Of a DNA stretch of 25,718 bases, positions 1 through 6,678 are shown in pieces. A program made the translations under genes and the position numbers. Position 1 is the first letter of the stretch; every line of letters begins with the position of its first letter. Source of the stretch: Candidatus Calescibacterium sp. (GTDB taxonomy: Bacteria > Calescibacteriota > Calescibacteriia > Calescibacteriales > Calescibacteriaceae); the NCBI GenBank assembly GCA_025060505.1, contig JANXBU010000021.1, positions 1-25,718 of the forward strand. Reading direction: 5' to 3'. The notes beneath the pieces are model-generated. The model did not search any database. It had not been told where the DNA came from and was given only the letters and a program-made list of their open reading frames with translations.

Positions 1-189
1 AAACTCTATATGCAAAATGAACTCTGTTCCATCTTTGAGCTTTACAATAGCCAAAAAATCAGCTATAAGTTTCCCGATTTGCATCTCAGTGGTAAGAGGT
101 TTTATTTCTAAGATTTCATACCCGAGGATTGCTAAAATGCTAGTGGCAAGTTTTTCAAATGTTTTCTTTATGGCTGAATCATATTTCAT
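1..189 (-). CDS. Rpn-family / PD-(D/E)XK nuclease-like protein (N-terminal fragment, cut by window edge)
   Basis: An open frame of 63 codons starts at an ATG on the minus strand and runs off the left edge without a stop. The visible part begins MKYDSAIKKTFEKLA and later has IADFLAIVKLKDG followed by ILHIEF. This order, with an Asp in the first strand, a polar turn and a hydrophobic strand ending in HIEF, matches the N-terminal half of the Rpn/transposase_31-like PD-(D/E)XK proteins. These often carry HIEFQ at the catalytic Glu and are linked to recombination-promoting nuclease activity. The gene lies about 200 nt downstream of rpmF on the same strand, with no clear SD. The frame stays open upstream of the ATG into the rpmF 3' end, but only TTG/CTG starts occur there, so I prefer the ATG. 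The assignment is inference from a short fragment; the catalytic Lys/Gln and the C-terminus are outside the window. Confidence 0.5.
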   Translation of the reverse strand, partial: MKYDSAIKKTFEKLATSILAILGYEILEIKPLTTEMQIGKLIADFLAIVKLKDGTEFILHIEF

Positions 190-388
190 TCTTCGAATTT
201 GAGGATTTGGTGGCAAACGATTAAAAAACTGGAAAGTTGTTATAATTGTTTGGCTTTTGGTTTTGGTCGAAGAAAGATAGTTTTGCAAGTGTTTTTTGAG
301 ATTTACCAGGATTTCTGGGTTTTTCCAGAGTGAGTTATGTTTTCTGATTTGTTTATTCTGGAGAGCTTTATATCTGCAGCAGGGATTT

Positions 389-625
389 TTACCTTTTTTG
401 TTCCTCTGCTTTTTCTTTTTTCTTTGCAGCTCTCATTTCTCTGATCTCGCGGTATGATTCTGTGATCTTTAATCCTCTGTAATATCCGCATTCCCTACAA
501 GCTCTGTGGGGGAGTTTTATAGCTCCACACTGTGGGCATACTTGAAGGTTTGGACTTTCAATCTTCCATTGAGCTCTTCTTATTCTGGCTCTCATTCTAC
601 TCGTTTTTGACTTCGGAACTCCCAT
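389..625 (-). CDS. rpmF: 50S ribosomal protein L32 (zinc-ribbon type)
   Basis: This is a structural protein of the large ribosomal subunit. The 78-residue product starts MGVPKSKTSRMRARIRRAQW, the standard L32p N-terminus. A four-cysteine zinc ribbon follows (CPQC at about 34-37 and CREC at about 47-50), ending in GYYRG. The tail of about 25 residues is Lys/Glu-rich and longer than in many homologues. A TTG four codons upstream could extend the frame, but the family always begins at MAVP/MGVP, so the ATG was chosen. No SD precedes it. It is divergent from the aldehyde dehydrogenase gene, with 95 bp between them. The usual partners plsX and fabH are not directly downstream; a nuclease-like gene is. 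Identification is firm. Confidence 0.95.
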   Translation of the reverse strand: MGVPKSKTSRMRARIRRAQWKIESPNLQVCPQCGAIKLPHRACRECGYYRGLKITESYREIREMRAAKKKEKAEEQKR

Positions 626-683
626 AATTTCAAACAATAGGTAAATGAATCAAACTTTTAATTTTTTACAGAAATACTGATAA

Positions 684-713
684 TTGATACTGGATTCTGT
701 TTTTTTCTATCAT
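684..713 (+). promoter_or_regulatory. Candidate sigma-70 promoter of the aldehyde dehydrogenase gene, possibly leaderless
   Basis: TTGATA (684-689) and TATCAT (708-713) are separated by 18 bp, each one base from the sigma-70 consensus. Only 7 nt lie between the -10 hexamer and the ATG at 721, so transcription would begin at or next to the start codon. This agrees with the lack of an SD. It is inference; no transcript data are available. Confidence 0.45.
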
Positions 714-720
714 TCAAATT

Positions 721-2073
721 ATGAAAGCTATTTCTCAAAATCCAGCTACAGAAGAAATTCTTGCCGAGCATGAGCTTGAAGACCTTGATTCAGCGAAACA
801 AAAAGTGTATTTTATCAAAGAATCTTTTTTGAAGTTCAGAAAAACATCCGTTGAACAAAGATGCGAGATTGTCAGAAGAGTAGGAGAGATACTTGAACAG
901 AGAAAGATACAGCTTGCAGAGCTTATAACAAAGGAGATGGGTAAACCTATTTCACAGTCAATATCTGAGATAGAAAAATGCAAGTTAGCCTGTGATTATT
1001 TTGCTAAGAATGCCCCTGAATTTCTGAAGCCTGAGAAGGTTCAGATAGAGAACACGGAAACATATATTGAGTTTGATCCCATTGGTGTTGTTCTTGCAAT
1101 TATGCCCTGGAATTTTCCTTTCTGGCAGGTCATAAGATGTGCGATACCATCTGTGCTTGTTGGAAACACCGTTGTTCTGAAACATGCTCCAAATACTTTT
1201 CTCTGCGCAAAGGAGATAGAGAAAATATTCAATGAGGCTTCTCCATTTCCAATACTCAAAAACATATTCGTTGCTGAAAAGGATATAGAAAAGATAATTG
1301 AAATAACCGACGGTGTTTCTCTCACAGGTAGCACTCGTGCTGGCAAATCAGTTGGAGAGATTGCTGGTAGGAACATAAAGCCGGTAGTCCTTGAACTTGG
1401 AGGTTCAGATCCTTTCATTGTTTTTGAAGATGCTGACCTGAAAAAAGCTGTGGAGCTTGCCGTAAGAAGCAGAATGATTAACTCCGGACAGAGTTGTATT
1501 GCAGCAAAAAGGTTCATCATACACGAGAAGGTATACAATGAGTTCAGAAACGCTGTTGCCGAAAAAGTAAGAAAATTGAAGATAGGAAATCCCATGGATA
1601 AGGTTGACTTAGGACCAATAGCGAGAAGAGATCTTCTGCAAAATGCTCTTCGCATAGTAAGAGAGTCTATTTTGGGAGGAGCAAAAGTTGAAGGCGGACG
1701 AAAAATAGGAGATATAGGTTTCTTCTTTGAACCGGCTATAATAGAGCAAGGAGATATCAATTTACCGTGCTTTACAGAGGAAACATTTGCTCCAATAATG
1801 CCTATTACAAGTTTCAAAACCGATGAGCAAGCTATCGAGATTGCAAACAAAACAGATTACGGACTTGGAGCAACCATATTTACAAGAAATATCCAAAGAG
1901 CAAAGGAATTAGCAAAATACATAGAAGCTGGAAATGTCTTCATAAATCAACTCGTCAGAAGCTATCCAGAGCTACCGTTTGGAGGAGTGAAAAAATCTGG
2001 TGTTGGTAGGGAACTTTCAAGATATGGAATGCTTGAGTTTGCAAACATAAAAGCAGTATCTATTGCTCTTTAA
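721..2073 (+). CDS. NAD(P)-dependent aldehyde dehydrogenase, succinate-semialdehyde dehydrogenase type
   Basis: The enzyme oxidises an aldehyde to the acid with NAD(P)+; the closest type is succinate-semialdehyde dehydrogenase (Sad/YneI-like). The 450-residue length and the opening NPATEEI fit that subfamily. Visible motifs are PWNFP (129-133), the cofactor-binding Lys in LKHAP (154), LTGST (201-205), the general-base Glu in LELGGSDP (E225), the nucleophile in NSGQSC (C259) and PFGGVKKSG near the C-terminus. All catalytic residues are present. It stands alone: rpmF diverges upstream and pyrD converges downstream with a 38-nt gap. The start has no SD and a promoter-like -10 sits 7 nt before it. 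The true substrate is not decided by the sequence; other short-chain semialdehydes are possible. No GABA aminotransferase or 2-oxoglutarate decarboxylase is nearby. Confidence 0.85.
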   Translation: MKAISQNPATEEILAEHELEDLDSAKQKVYFIKESFLKFRKTSVEQRCEIVRRVGEILEQRKIQLAELITKEMGKPISQSISEIEKCKLACDYFAKNAPEFLKPEKVQIENTETYIEFDPIGVVLAIMPWNFPFWQVIRCAIPSVLVGNTVVLKHAPNTFLCAKEIEKIFNEASPFPILKNIFVAEKDIEKIIEITDGVSLTGSTRAGKSVGEIAGRNIKPVVLELGGSDPFIVFEDADLKKAVELAVRSRMINSGQSCIAAKRFIIHEKVYNEFRNAVAEKVRKLKIGNPMDKVDLGPIARRDLLQNALRIVRESILGGAKVEGGRKIGDIGFFFEPAIIEQGDINLPCFTEETFAPIMPITSFKTDEQAIEIANKTDYGLGATIFTRNIQRAKELAKYIEAGNVFINQLVRSYPELPFGGVKKSGVGRELSRYGMLEFANIKAVSIAL

Positions 2074-2111
2074 TTTCTGAAATCTAAAAAAGTATTTTAT
2101 TTTTTAATGGG

Positions 2112-2969
2112 TCAAACCGAATCTACGGTTTGATCATGCAATATCTCAGATATTTTAGGATTGAGGAAGCTAGCTGTACCAATTTGAACTGCACATGCAC
2201 CGGCATCAATGAAATCCTTTATGTCTTCTCGTGTTGAGATACCACCGCAGGCTATTATTTTCGCATCTGGAAAAACTTCTTTTACATCAAGAACGCATCT
2301 TAAAGCTATTGGTTTCAAAACCGGACCAGAAAGACCTCCCTTCAGGAATCCTACTTTGTAATCTCTTATAGCTGATGGTATAGTGTTTGTGAGAGTAAAG
2401 GCATCTGCGCCTTCTTGCATAGATATTTTCACGAGTTCTTTCAGAAGTTCGGAGAACGGTGAAAACTTAACTATAATTGGAAGTTCGGTTTTTTTTCTTG
2501 ATAAATTCACTATTTTTGAAACTGCTTTGGGGTTGACTCCAAATTCCATACCTCCCTTTTTGGTGTTCGGACAAGAAAGATTGAGCTCGTATGCATCGGC
2601 TTTTTGTTCAGAATCTTCAAGAATATTTATAACTTCTCCATATTCTTTCTCACTTTCGCCAAATACATTTACTACAACTTTTGTTGGAAGTTTCTTTATT
2701 TCTGAAAGTATTTTTTTGAAGTTTTTGGCACCAGGATTCTGAAGTCCAATGGTATTTACGAGTCCTACTGCTACTCCATATACAACGAACTCACCAACAC
2801 GGGGGGGAGGATTTCCTTCTCTTGGATTTTTTGATACTCCTTTGGTAACTACCGCTCCTATTTTTCTAAAATCAACAAATTCTGAAAGTTCATATCCATA
2901 TCCTGCTGTTCCAGATGCCAAAAATATTGGAGATGAGAATTCCGTTTTCCCTATTGTTACTACTTTCAC
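2112..2969 (-). CDS. pyrD: Dihydroorotate dehydrogenase, catalytic subunit (class 1)
   Basis: It oxidises dihydroorotate to orotate in pyrimidine synthesis using FMN. The 285-residue protein has the class 1 pattern: ASGTAGYG near the N-terminus, VTKGVS with the FMN-contacting Lys43, LNLSCPNTKKGG with catalytic Cys133 (Ser in class 2), VKFSPF with Lys168, TNTIPS, GGLSGP (211-216), and the phosphate-binding ACGGIST and QIGTASF. Cys plus the length point to class 1, most likely 1B, which uses the PyrK iron-sulfur/FAD subunit; pyrK is not in this window. The start is GTG (complement of CAC at 2967-2969), giving MKVVTIG as in homologues. There is no clear SD; a TATAAT lies about 28 nt upstream. 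It appears to be a single-gene unit, convergent with the aldehyde dehydrogenase gene. Confidence 0.92.
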   Translation of the reverse strand: MKVVTIGKTEFSSPIFLASGTAGYGYELSEFVDFRKIGAVVTKGVSKNPREGNPPPRVGEFVVYGVAVGLVNTIGLQNPGAKNFKKILSEIKKLPTKVVVNVFGESEKEYGEVINILEDSEQKADAYELNLSCPNTKKGGMEFGVNPKAVSKIVNLSRKKTELPIIVKFSPFSELLKELVKISMQEGADAFTLTNTIPSAIRDYKVGFLKGGLSGPVLKPIALRCVLDVKEVFPDAKIIACGGISTREDIKDFIDAGACAVQIGTASFLNPKISEILHDQTVDSV

Positions 2970-2996
2970 TGTTCTTGGATACTTTAATAATTCGTA

Positions 2997-3002
2997 ATTA
3001 TA
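2997..3002 (-). promoter_or_regulatory. Candidate -10 box of pyrD
   Basis: A perfect TATAAT on the minus strand lies 27 nt before the GTG start of pyrD. No convincing -35 hexamer was found at 16-18 bp, so this is weak evidence in AT-rich DNA. Confidence 0.22.
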
Positions 3003-3104
3003 CGATTTGCGATTATGGAGATGTTTATATTCTTTTGAATAGTTGTGGTTATATTTTTTTCACTAATAAGCTTTTGATTTGTAGAGGAATGGAGCATTCA
3101 AAAA

Positions 3105-3908
3105 TTACCCACCGGCTTGTAATTCTTGGTCTATTATTTGTTTGAAGATTTCAAAGGGTAGAGCTCCCCTAACAACTTTTCCATTTACAAAGAACGTCGG
3201 TGTTCCTCTAACTCCTAATCTCTGTGATTCTTCAAGGTCTTTTGCTACAACTCCTGCCATTTCTCCTGTATCAAGGCACTGTGAAAATTTCTTTTCATCT
3301 AATCCAACTTGTTTTGCAAATTCTTTCAAAGATGCTATGTCAAGTCTTCCTGTAGGTTGCCCTTCGTAAAAGAGTTTGTCGTGTAGTGCCCAGAATGCTT
3401 TTGCTCCTCCTATTTTACCAGCGCATTCAACAGCTTCAGCTGCTTTCTGAGCATATTGGTGGAATGGCAAAGGCAAATGCTTGAAAACAATCTTTACTTT
3501 ATCACCGTATGTTTTTTCTATCTGAGGAAGAGTGTCTCTTACAAATCTACCACAGAATGGACATTGAAATTCGGAATACTCTATTATTGTTACTTTTGCT
3601 TTTGGATTTCCTTTTACTCTATATGGTGGAACTTCTGCAACTTGTGAAAGGTCTACAACATCTGCTGGTGGCGGAGCTGGGGGTTGGGCTGGAGGTTGAG
3701 GTGGTTGTGGTTGTTGTGGCTGTTGTGCTTGAGGTGGCCTCATACCCAGTATGTTTCTTCCAAGATTCGAAAAATAGTCCTGCAAACTCTTTACTCCCCA
3801 AACAATTGAGCCTGCAACTATGATTGCACTTACTAAAACAGATATAGCCAGAAAGTTAGAACTTGCCTGTCCTGACATTAGATTCTTTATGTATGTTTTC
3901 TCTTTCAT
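3105..3908 (-). CDS. Membrane-anchored DsbA-family thiol-disulfide oxidoreductase
   Basis: This is probably an extracytoplasmic thioredoxin-fold protein that makes or rearranges disulfides. The 267 residues read in order: a short cytoplasmic N-terminus with basic residues, one hydrophobic anchor (about 19-39), a Pro/Gln-rich linker (about 58-83), then a DsbA/thioredoxin_4 domain. That domain starts at VTIIEYSEFQCPFC with the active site C116-P-F-C119 and has the cis-proline in RGTPTFFVNGK (P237). The CPFC dipeptide resembles BdbD/DsbG-like members of the family. Two further cysteines (C162 and C211) occur inside the inserted helical part. The ATG has an AGGAGG SD at good spacing. It sits alone, 150 nt downstream of gcvPB. 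Whether it oxidises or isomerises cannot be told, and no DsbB/VKOR partner is nearby. Confidence 0.88.
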   Translation of the reverse strand: MKEKTYIKNLMSGQASSNFLAISVLVSAIIVAGSIVWGVKSLQDYFSNLGRNILGMRPPQAQQPQQPQPPQPPAQPPAPPPADVVDLSQVAEVPPYRVKGNPKAKVTIIEYSEFQCPFCGRFVRDTLPQIEKTYGDKVKIVFKHLPLPFHQYAQKAAEAVECAGKIGGAKAFWALHDKLFYEGQPTGRLDIASLKEFAKQVGLDEKKFSQCLDTGEMAGVVAKDLEESQRLGVRGTPTFFVNGKVVRGALPFEIFKQIIDQELQAGG

Positions 3909-4058
3909 GTTATTTCCTCCTGATATTTATATAGTTTATAATCATTTATGAATTGATTTTGTTGTAATTTTACAAACTTTTTCGCTTTTTACGATTTCCT
4001 CTGAATGTGTATTGTATTTACCTTTTTAGGAATATGTTTTTTTATTTATTCTTGTTTG

Positions 4059-5471
4059 TTATTTACTATTATTTGATTTTTCATTGTTTCTTTCTTTATC
4101 GGTTGGAATTATGTCTCGGTTAGCCTTTACAATATCTACTCTTTTTACGGCTTGTTTTTTGGGAGAATCTCTGAAATAATCTGGATTTGTTATTGATAAA
4201 TCAAAAAGTTTGAGCATGGCTTGAGCAAACTTATCAAGTGTATCTTTTGTCTCTGTTTCAGTTGGTTCTATCATTATTGCTCCTTTTACTATGAGTGGAA
4301 AATATATAGTTGGTGGATGAAACCCTTCATCTTGCAGAGCTTTTGCAAGATCTTCAACTTTAACTCCGAGTCCCTTTTCGCTCAGAACAAACTCATGTTT
4401 GCATATTCTATTGTATGGAAGGTGATATTTTTCTGTAAGCTTCTTCTGAAGGTAGTTTGCATTTAAAACAGCTGTTTGTGAGTTCTTTTTTATGCCTTCT
4501 TCTCCAAGCATTTTTATATAAACCCATGCCCGAACAAGTATTGGAAAATTTCCAAAAAAAGATTCTATCTTCCCAACAGAACTTTCAGAATTCGAATAAT
4601 CAAGGTAAAATATTTCTTTTTCTATTTCTTTTCCTCCAGGTTCTCCTTCTTTTACTTCTTTATTTGTTTGCTTCAAGTTTACTCTGGGGTAGGGTAGATA
4701 CTTTTTTAGGTTTTCTTTCACTCCAAGTGGTCCTGCGGCTGGACCTCCTCCACCATGTGGGGTTGAGAAAGTTTTGTGTAGGTTGAGGTGAACAAAATCA
4801 AATCCTATGTCACCCGGTCTTACAATACCGGCTATTGCGTTGAAGTTAGCGCCATCAAGATAAAGAAGAGTTCCGTTATCCTTACATATTTTTACTATGT
4901 CTTTTATTCTCTCATCTGCAAGTCCTAGGGTGTTTGGGTATGTTAGCATAAAAACTGCTGATTCTTTACCAATTTTTGAAGCAAGGTCTTTTATGTCTAT
5001 ATTCCCTCTTTCATCGCTTTTCACTTCTTTCACTTCAAATCGGCACATTGCCGCGGAAGCTGGGTTTGTTCCATGAGCCGAATCTGGTACAAGAACGTAT
5101 TTTCTCTGATACTCTTTTTTCTCGATGAAATATTTTTTCGCTATCATAAGGGCAAGAAGTTCTCCATGAGCTCCGGCTGAGGGATGCAAAGAGAAAGCAT
5201 CCATTCCAGTGATCTTGCACAGAAGTTGTTCAAGCTCGTAAATTATAGCAAGAGAACCTTCATAAAGATCTGCTAGTAAGGGATGACCCCAACAGAATTC
5301 CGGGAAAGAAGCGATCCTCTCGTTTATTCTCGGATTATATTTCATTGTGCAAGAGCCAAGTGGATAAAAACCATCATCAACTCCCCAGTTTATCTTTGAG
5401 AGTTTATAGACCTCTTTTACGAGCTCTCTTTCAGGAATCTTCGGAATGTTTAGTTTCTCTCTGAACTTCAT
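4059..5471 (-). CDS. gcvPB: Glycine dehydrogenase (decarboxylating), P-protein subunit 2
   Basis: This is the PLP-carrying half of the two-subunit P-protein of the glycine cleavage system. It decarboxylates glycine and passes the aminomethyl group to lipoyl-GcvH. The 470 residues show YPLGSCTMKYNP (36-47), HPSAGAHGE (96-104), the PLP-contacting DGAN (206-209) and the Schiff-base Lys233 in NLHKTFSTPHGGGGP. It ends with a Lys/Asn-rich tail of about 20 residues beyond the usual end. Subunit 1 (gcvPA), gcvH and gcvT, which often surround this gene, are absent from both sides: dsbA-like lies downstream and hemB upstream. It must therefore pair with a partner encoded elsewhere. The start has no SD; TAAAAT ends 9 nt before the ATG, with a TTACTT further upstream. 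Confidence 0.95.
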   Translation of the reverse strand: MKFREKLNIPKIPERELVKEVYKLSKINWGVDDGFYPLGSCTMKYNPRINERIASFPEFCWGHPLLADLYEGSLAIIYELEQLLCKITGMDAFSLHPSAGAHGELLALMIAKKYFIEKKEYQRKYVLVPDSAHGTNPASAAMCRFEVKEVKSDERGNIDIKDLASKIGKESAVFMLTYPNTLGLADERIKDIVKICKDNGTLLYLDGANFNAIAGIVRPGDIGFDFVHLNLHKTFSTPHGGGGPAAGPLGVKENLKKYLPYPRVNLKQTNKEVKEGEPGGKEIEKEIFYLDYSNSESSVGKIESFFGNFPILVRAWVYIKMLGEEGIKKNSQTAVLNANYLQKKLTEKYHLPYNRICKHEFVLSEKGLGVKVEDLAKALQDEGFHPPTIYFPLIVKGAIMIEPTETETKDTLDKFAQAMLKLFDLSITNPDYFRDSPKKQAVKRVDIVKANRDIIPTDKERNNEKSNNSK

Positions 5472-5480
5472 TTCTTTTGT

Positions 5481-5511
5481 ATTTTATGCTGTATTTTCTA
5501 TAAAGAAGTAA
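5481..5511 (-). promoter_or_regulatory. Candidate promoter of gcvPB, possibly leaderless
   Basis: On the minus strand, TTACTT (5506-5511) lies 17 bp from CATAAA (5483-5488) or 19 bp from the overlapping TAAAAT (5481-5486). The latter ends 9 nt before the ATG. The -35 is a poor match, so the call rests mainly on the -10 position and the absence of an SD. Confidence 0.3.
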
Positions 5512-5688
5512 CTCAGAAAGATTTGAGAAAAAGAATTATGGATTTGGAAAAATGATTTTCTGATGAAATACTTAATAGAGTAAGCTTATTAATTTTCAAA
5601 ATGCTTTCTTCTCAATTGTAAGCACTTTTCAACTTGATATCTTTCTTTATCACCGCGAAAAAGCAAAAAATTCTCGGTTTTGTTTGAA

Positions 5689-6666
5689 CTATATAAAAAA
5701 GTTTTCGTATTTTAGAAAGACATCTGGAACAAAGTATGATATGATTATATCAGCTCCGGCCCTTTTGAGTGCGACGATCAGTTCATAGATTATTTTCATT
5801 TCATCAAAAAGGCCGTTTTTTATTCCGAGTTTTATCATTGAGTATTCTCCTGATACAGAAAAAGCTGCAACAGGAAGATGGAATCTTGATTTAAGCTCTG
5901 CAATAACATCAAGATACATCATTGCTGGCTTTACCATAATTATGTCTGCACCTTCTTCAAAATCAATCTGAGCTTCAAGTATTGCTTCTCTTATTTGAGG
6001 TGGATTCATCTGATAAGATGTTCTATCTCCAATTTGTGGAGCTGAATTGGCTGCGCTTCTGAAAGGTCCATACAAAGCTGAGGAGTATTTTACTGAATAA
6101 GACATAATCAGTGTATCGTAGAATTTTTCGGAGTCAAGAGTTTCTCTTATTTTTTTTACTCTTCCATCCATCATGTCAGATGGAGCAATTATATCTGCTC
6201 CGGCTCGTGCATGTGAGAGCGATATTTTTGCAAGGTAATCCAGAGTTTCATCATTTATGATTTTTCCATCTCTATAAACTCCGCATTGTCCATCTTTTCT
6301 CCATGTGCACAGACAAACATCTGTTGCCAAGATGAGCTCAGGAAATGTCTTCTTCATATTTTTAACAAATCTTTGAACAACACCGTTTTCATTCCAGCCT
6401 TCCGTTCCTAAATCATCTTTATCTGTTGCAACTCCAAAAACCAGAATGGAGCTCAGCCCTTTTTTCATAAGTCTTTCAATGAAGTTGTATAGGTTTTTGT
6501 CACTTATGTTCCACCTGTTTTGCTCTGGCATCGATTCTATTTCTTGAGTGTTTCCGTCCCACACAAAAATCGGATACATAAAGTCTGATGTATGAATCTT
6601 TGTTTCGGATACAATTTTTCTAACCCCCGCTGATACCCTATATCTTCTCATTCTTCTTGTGAGCAT
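5689..6666 (-). CDS. hemB: Delta-aminolevulinic acid dehydratase (porphobilinogen synthase), zinc type
   Basis: It condenses two 5-aminolevulinate molecules to porphobilinogen in tetrapyrrole synthesis. The 325 residues contain TDVCLC-x7-C, giving the three-cysteine catalytic zinc site (C118, C120, C128). They also contain APSDMMDGRV (161-170) and both active-site lysines, K193 in SYSVKYSS and K246 in IIMVKPA. The zinc-type cysteines are complete, unlike the Asp-containing magnesium types. The start lies 12 nt after the rpoN stop, so the two are very likely co-transcribed. The sequence AGAAGGT touches the first ATG, which is too close for a normal SD. A second ATG at codon 6 is possible but leaves the N-terminal Arg-rich arm short. 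No other hem gene is in the window. Confidence 0.95.
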   Translation of the reverse strand: MLTRRMRRYRVSAGVRKIVSETKIHTSDFMYPIFVWDGNTQEIESMPEQNRWNISDKNLYNFIERLMKKGLSSILVFGVATDKDDLGTEGWNENGVVQRFVKNMKKTFPELILATDVCLCTWRKDGQCGVYRDGKIINDETLDYLAKISLSHARAGADIIAPSDMMDGRVKKIRETLDSEKFYDTLIMSYSVKYSSALYGPFRSAANSAPQIGDRTSYQMNPPQIREAILEAQIDFEEGADIIMVKPAMMYLDVIAELKSRFHLPVAAFSVSGEYSMIKLGIKNGLFDEMKIIYELIVALKRAGADIIISYFVPDVFLKYENFFI

Positions 6667-6678
6667 ACCTTCTAAATT

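Noticed and set aside
303-491. A 62-codon minus-strand frame overlapping the rpmF 3' end
   Set aside because: Arg/Lys-rich product with no family pattern; rpmF in the other frame is certain and the frame overlaps most of its end.
1041-1850. A 269-codon open frame on the minus strand
   Set aside because: It lies fully inside the aldehyde dehydrogenase gene, is Ser/Ile/Phe-rich and has no recognisable motif; the plus frame has all catalytic residues.
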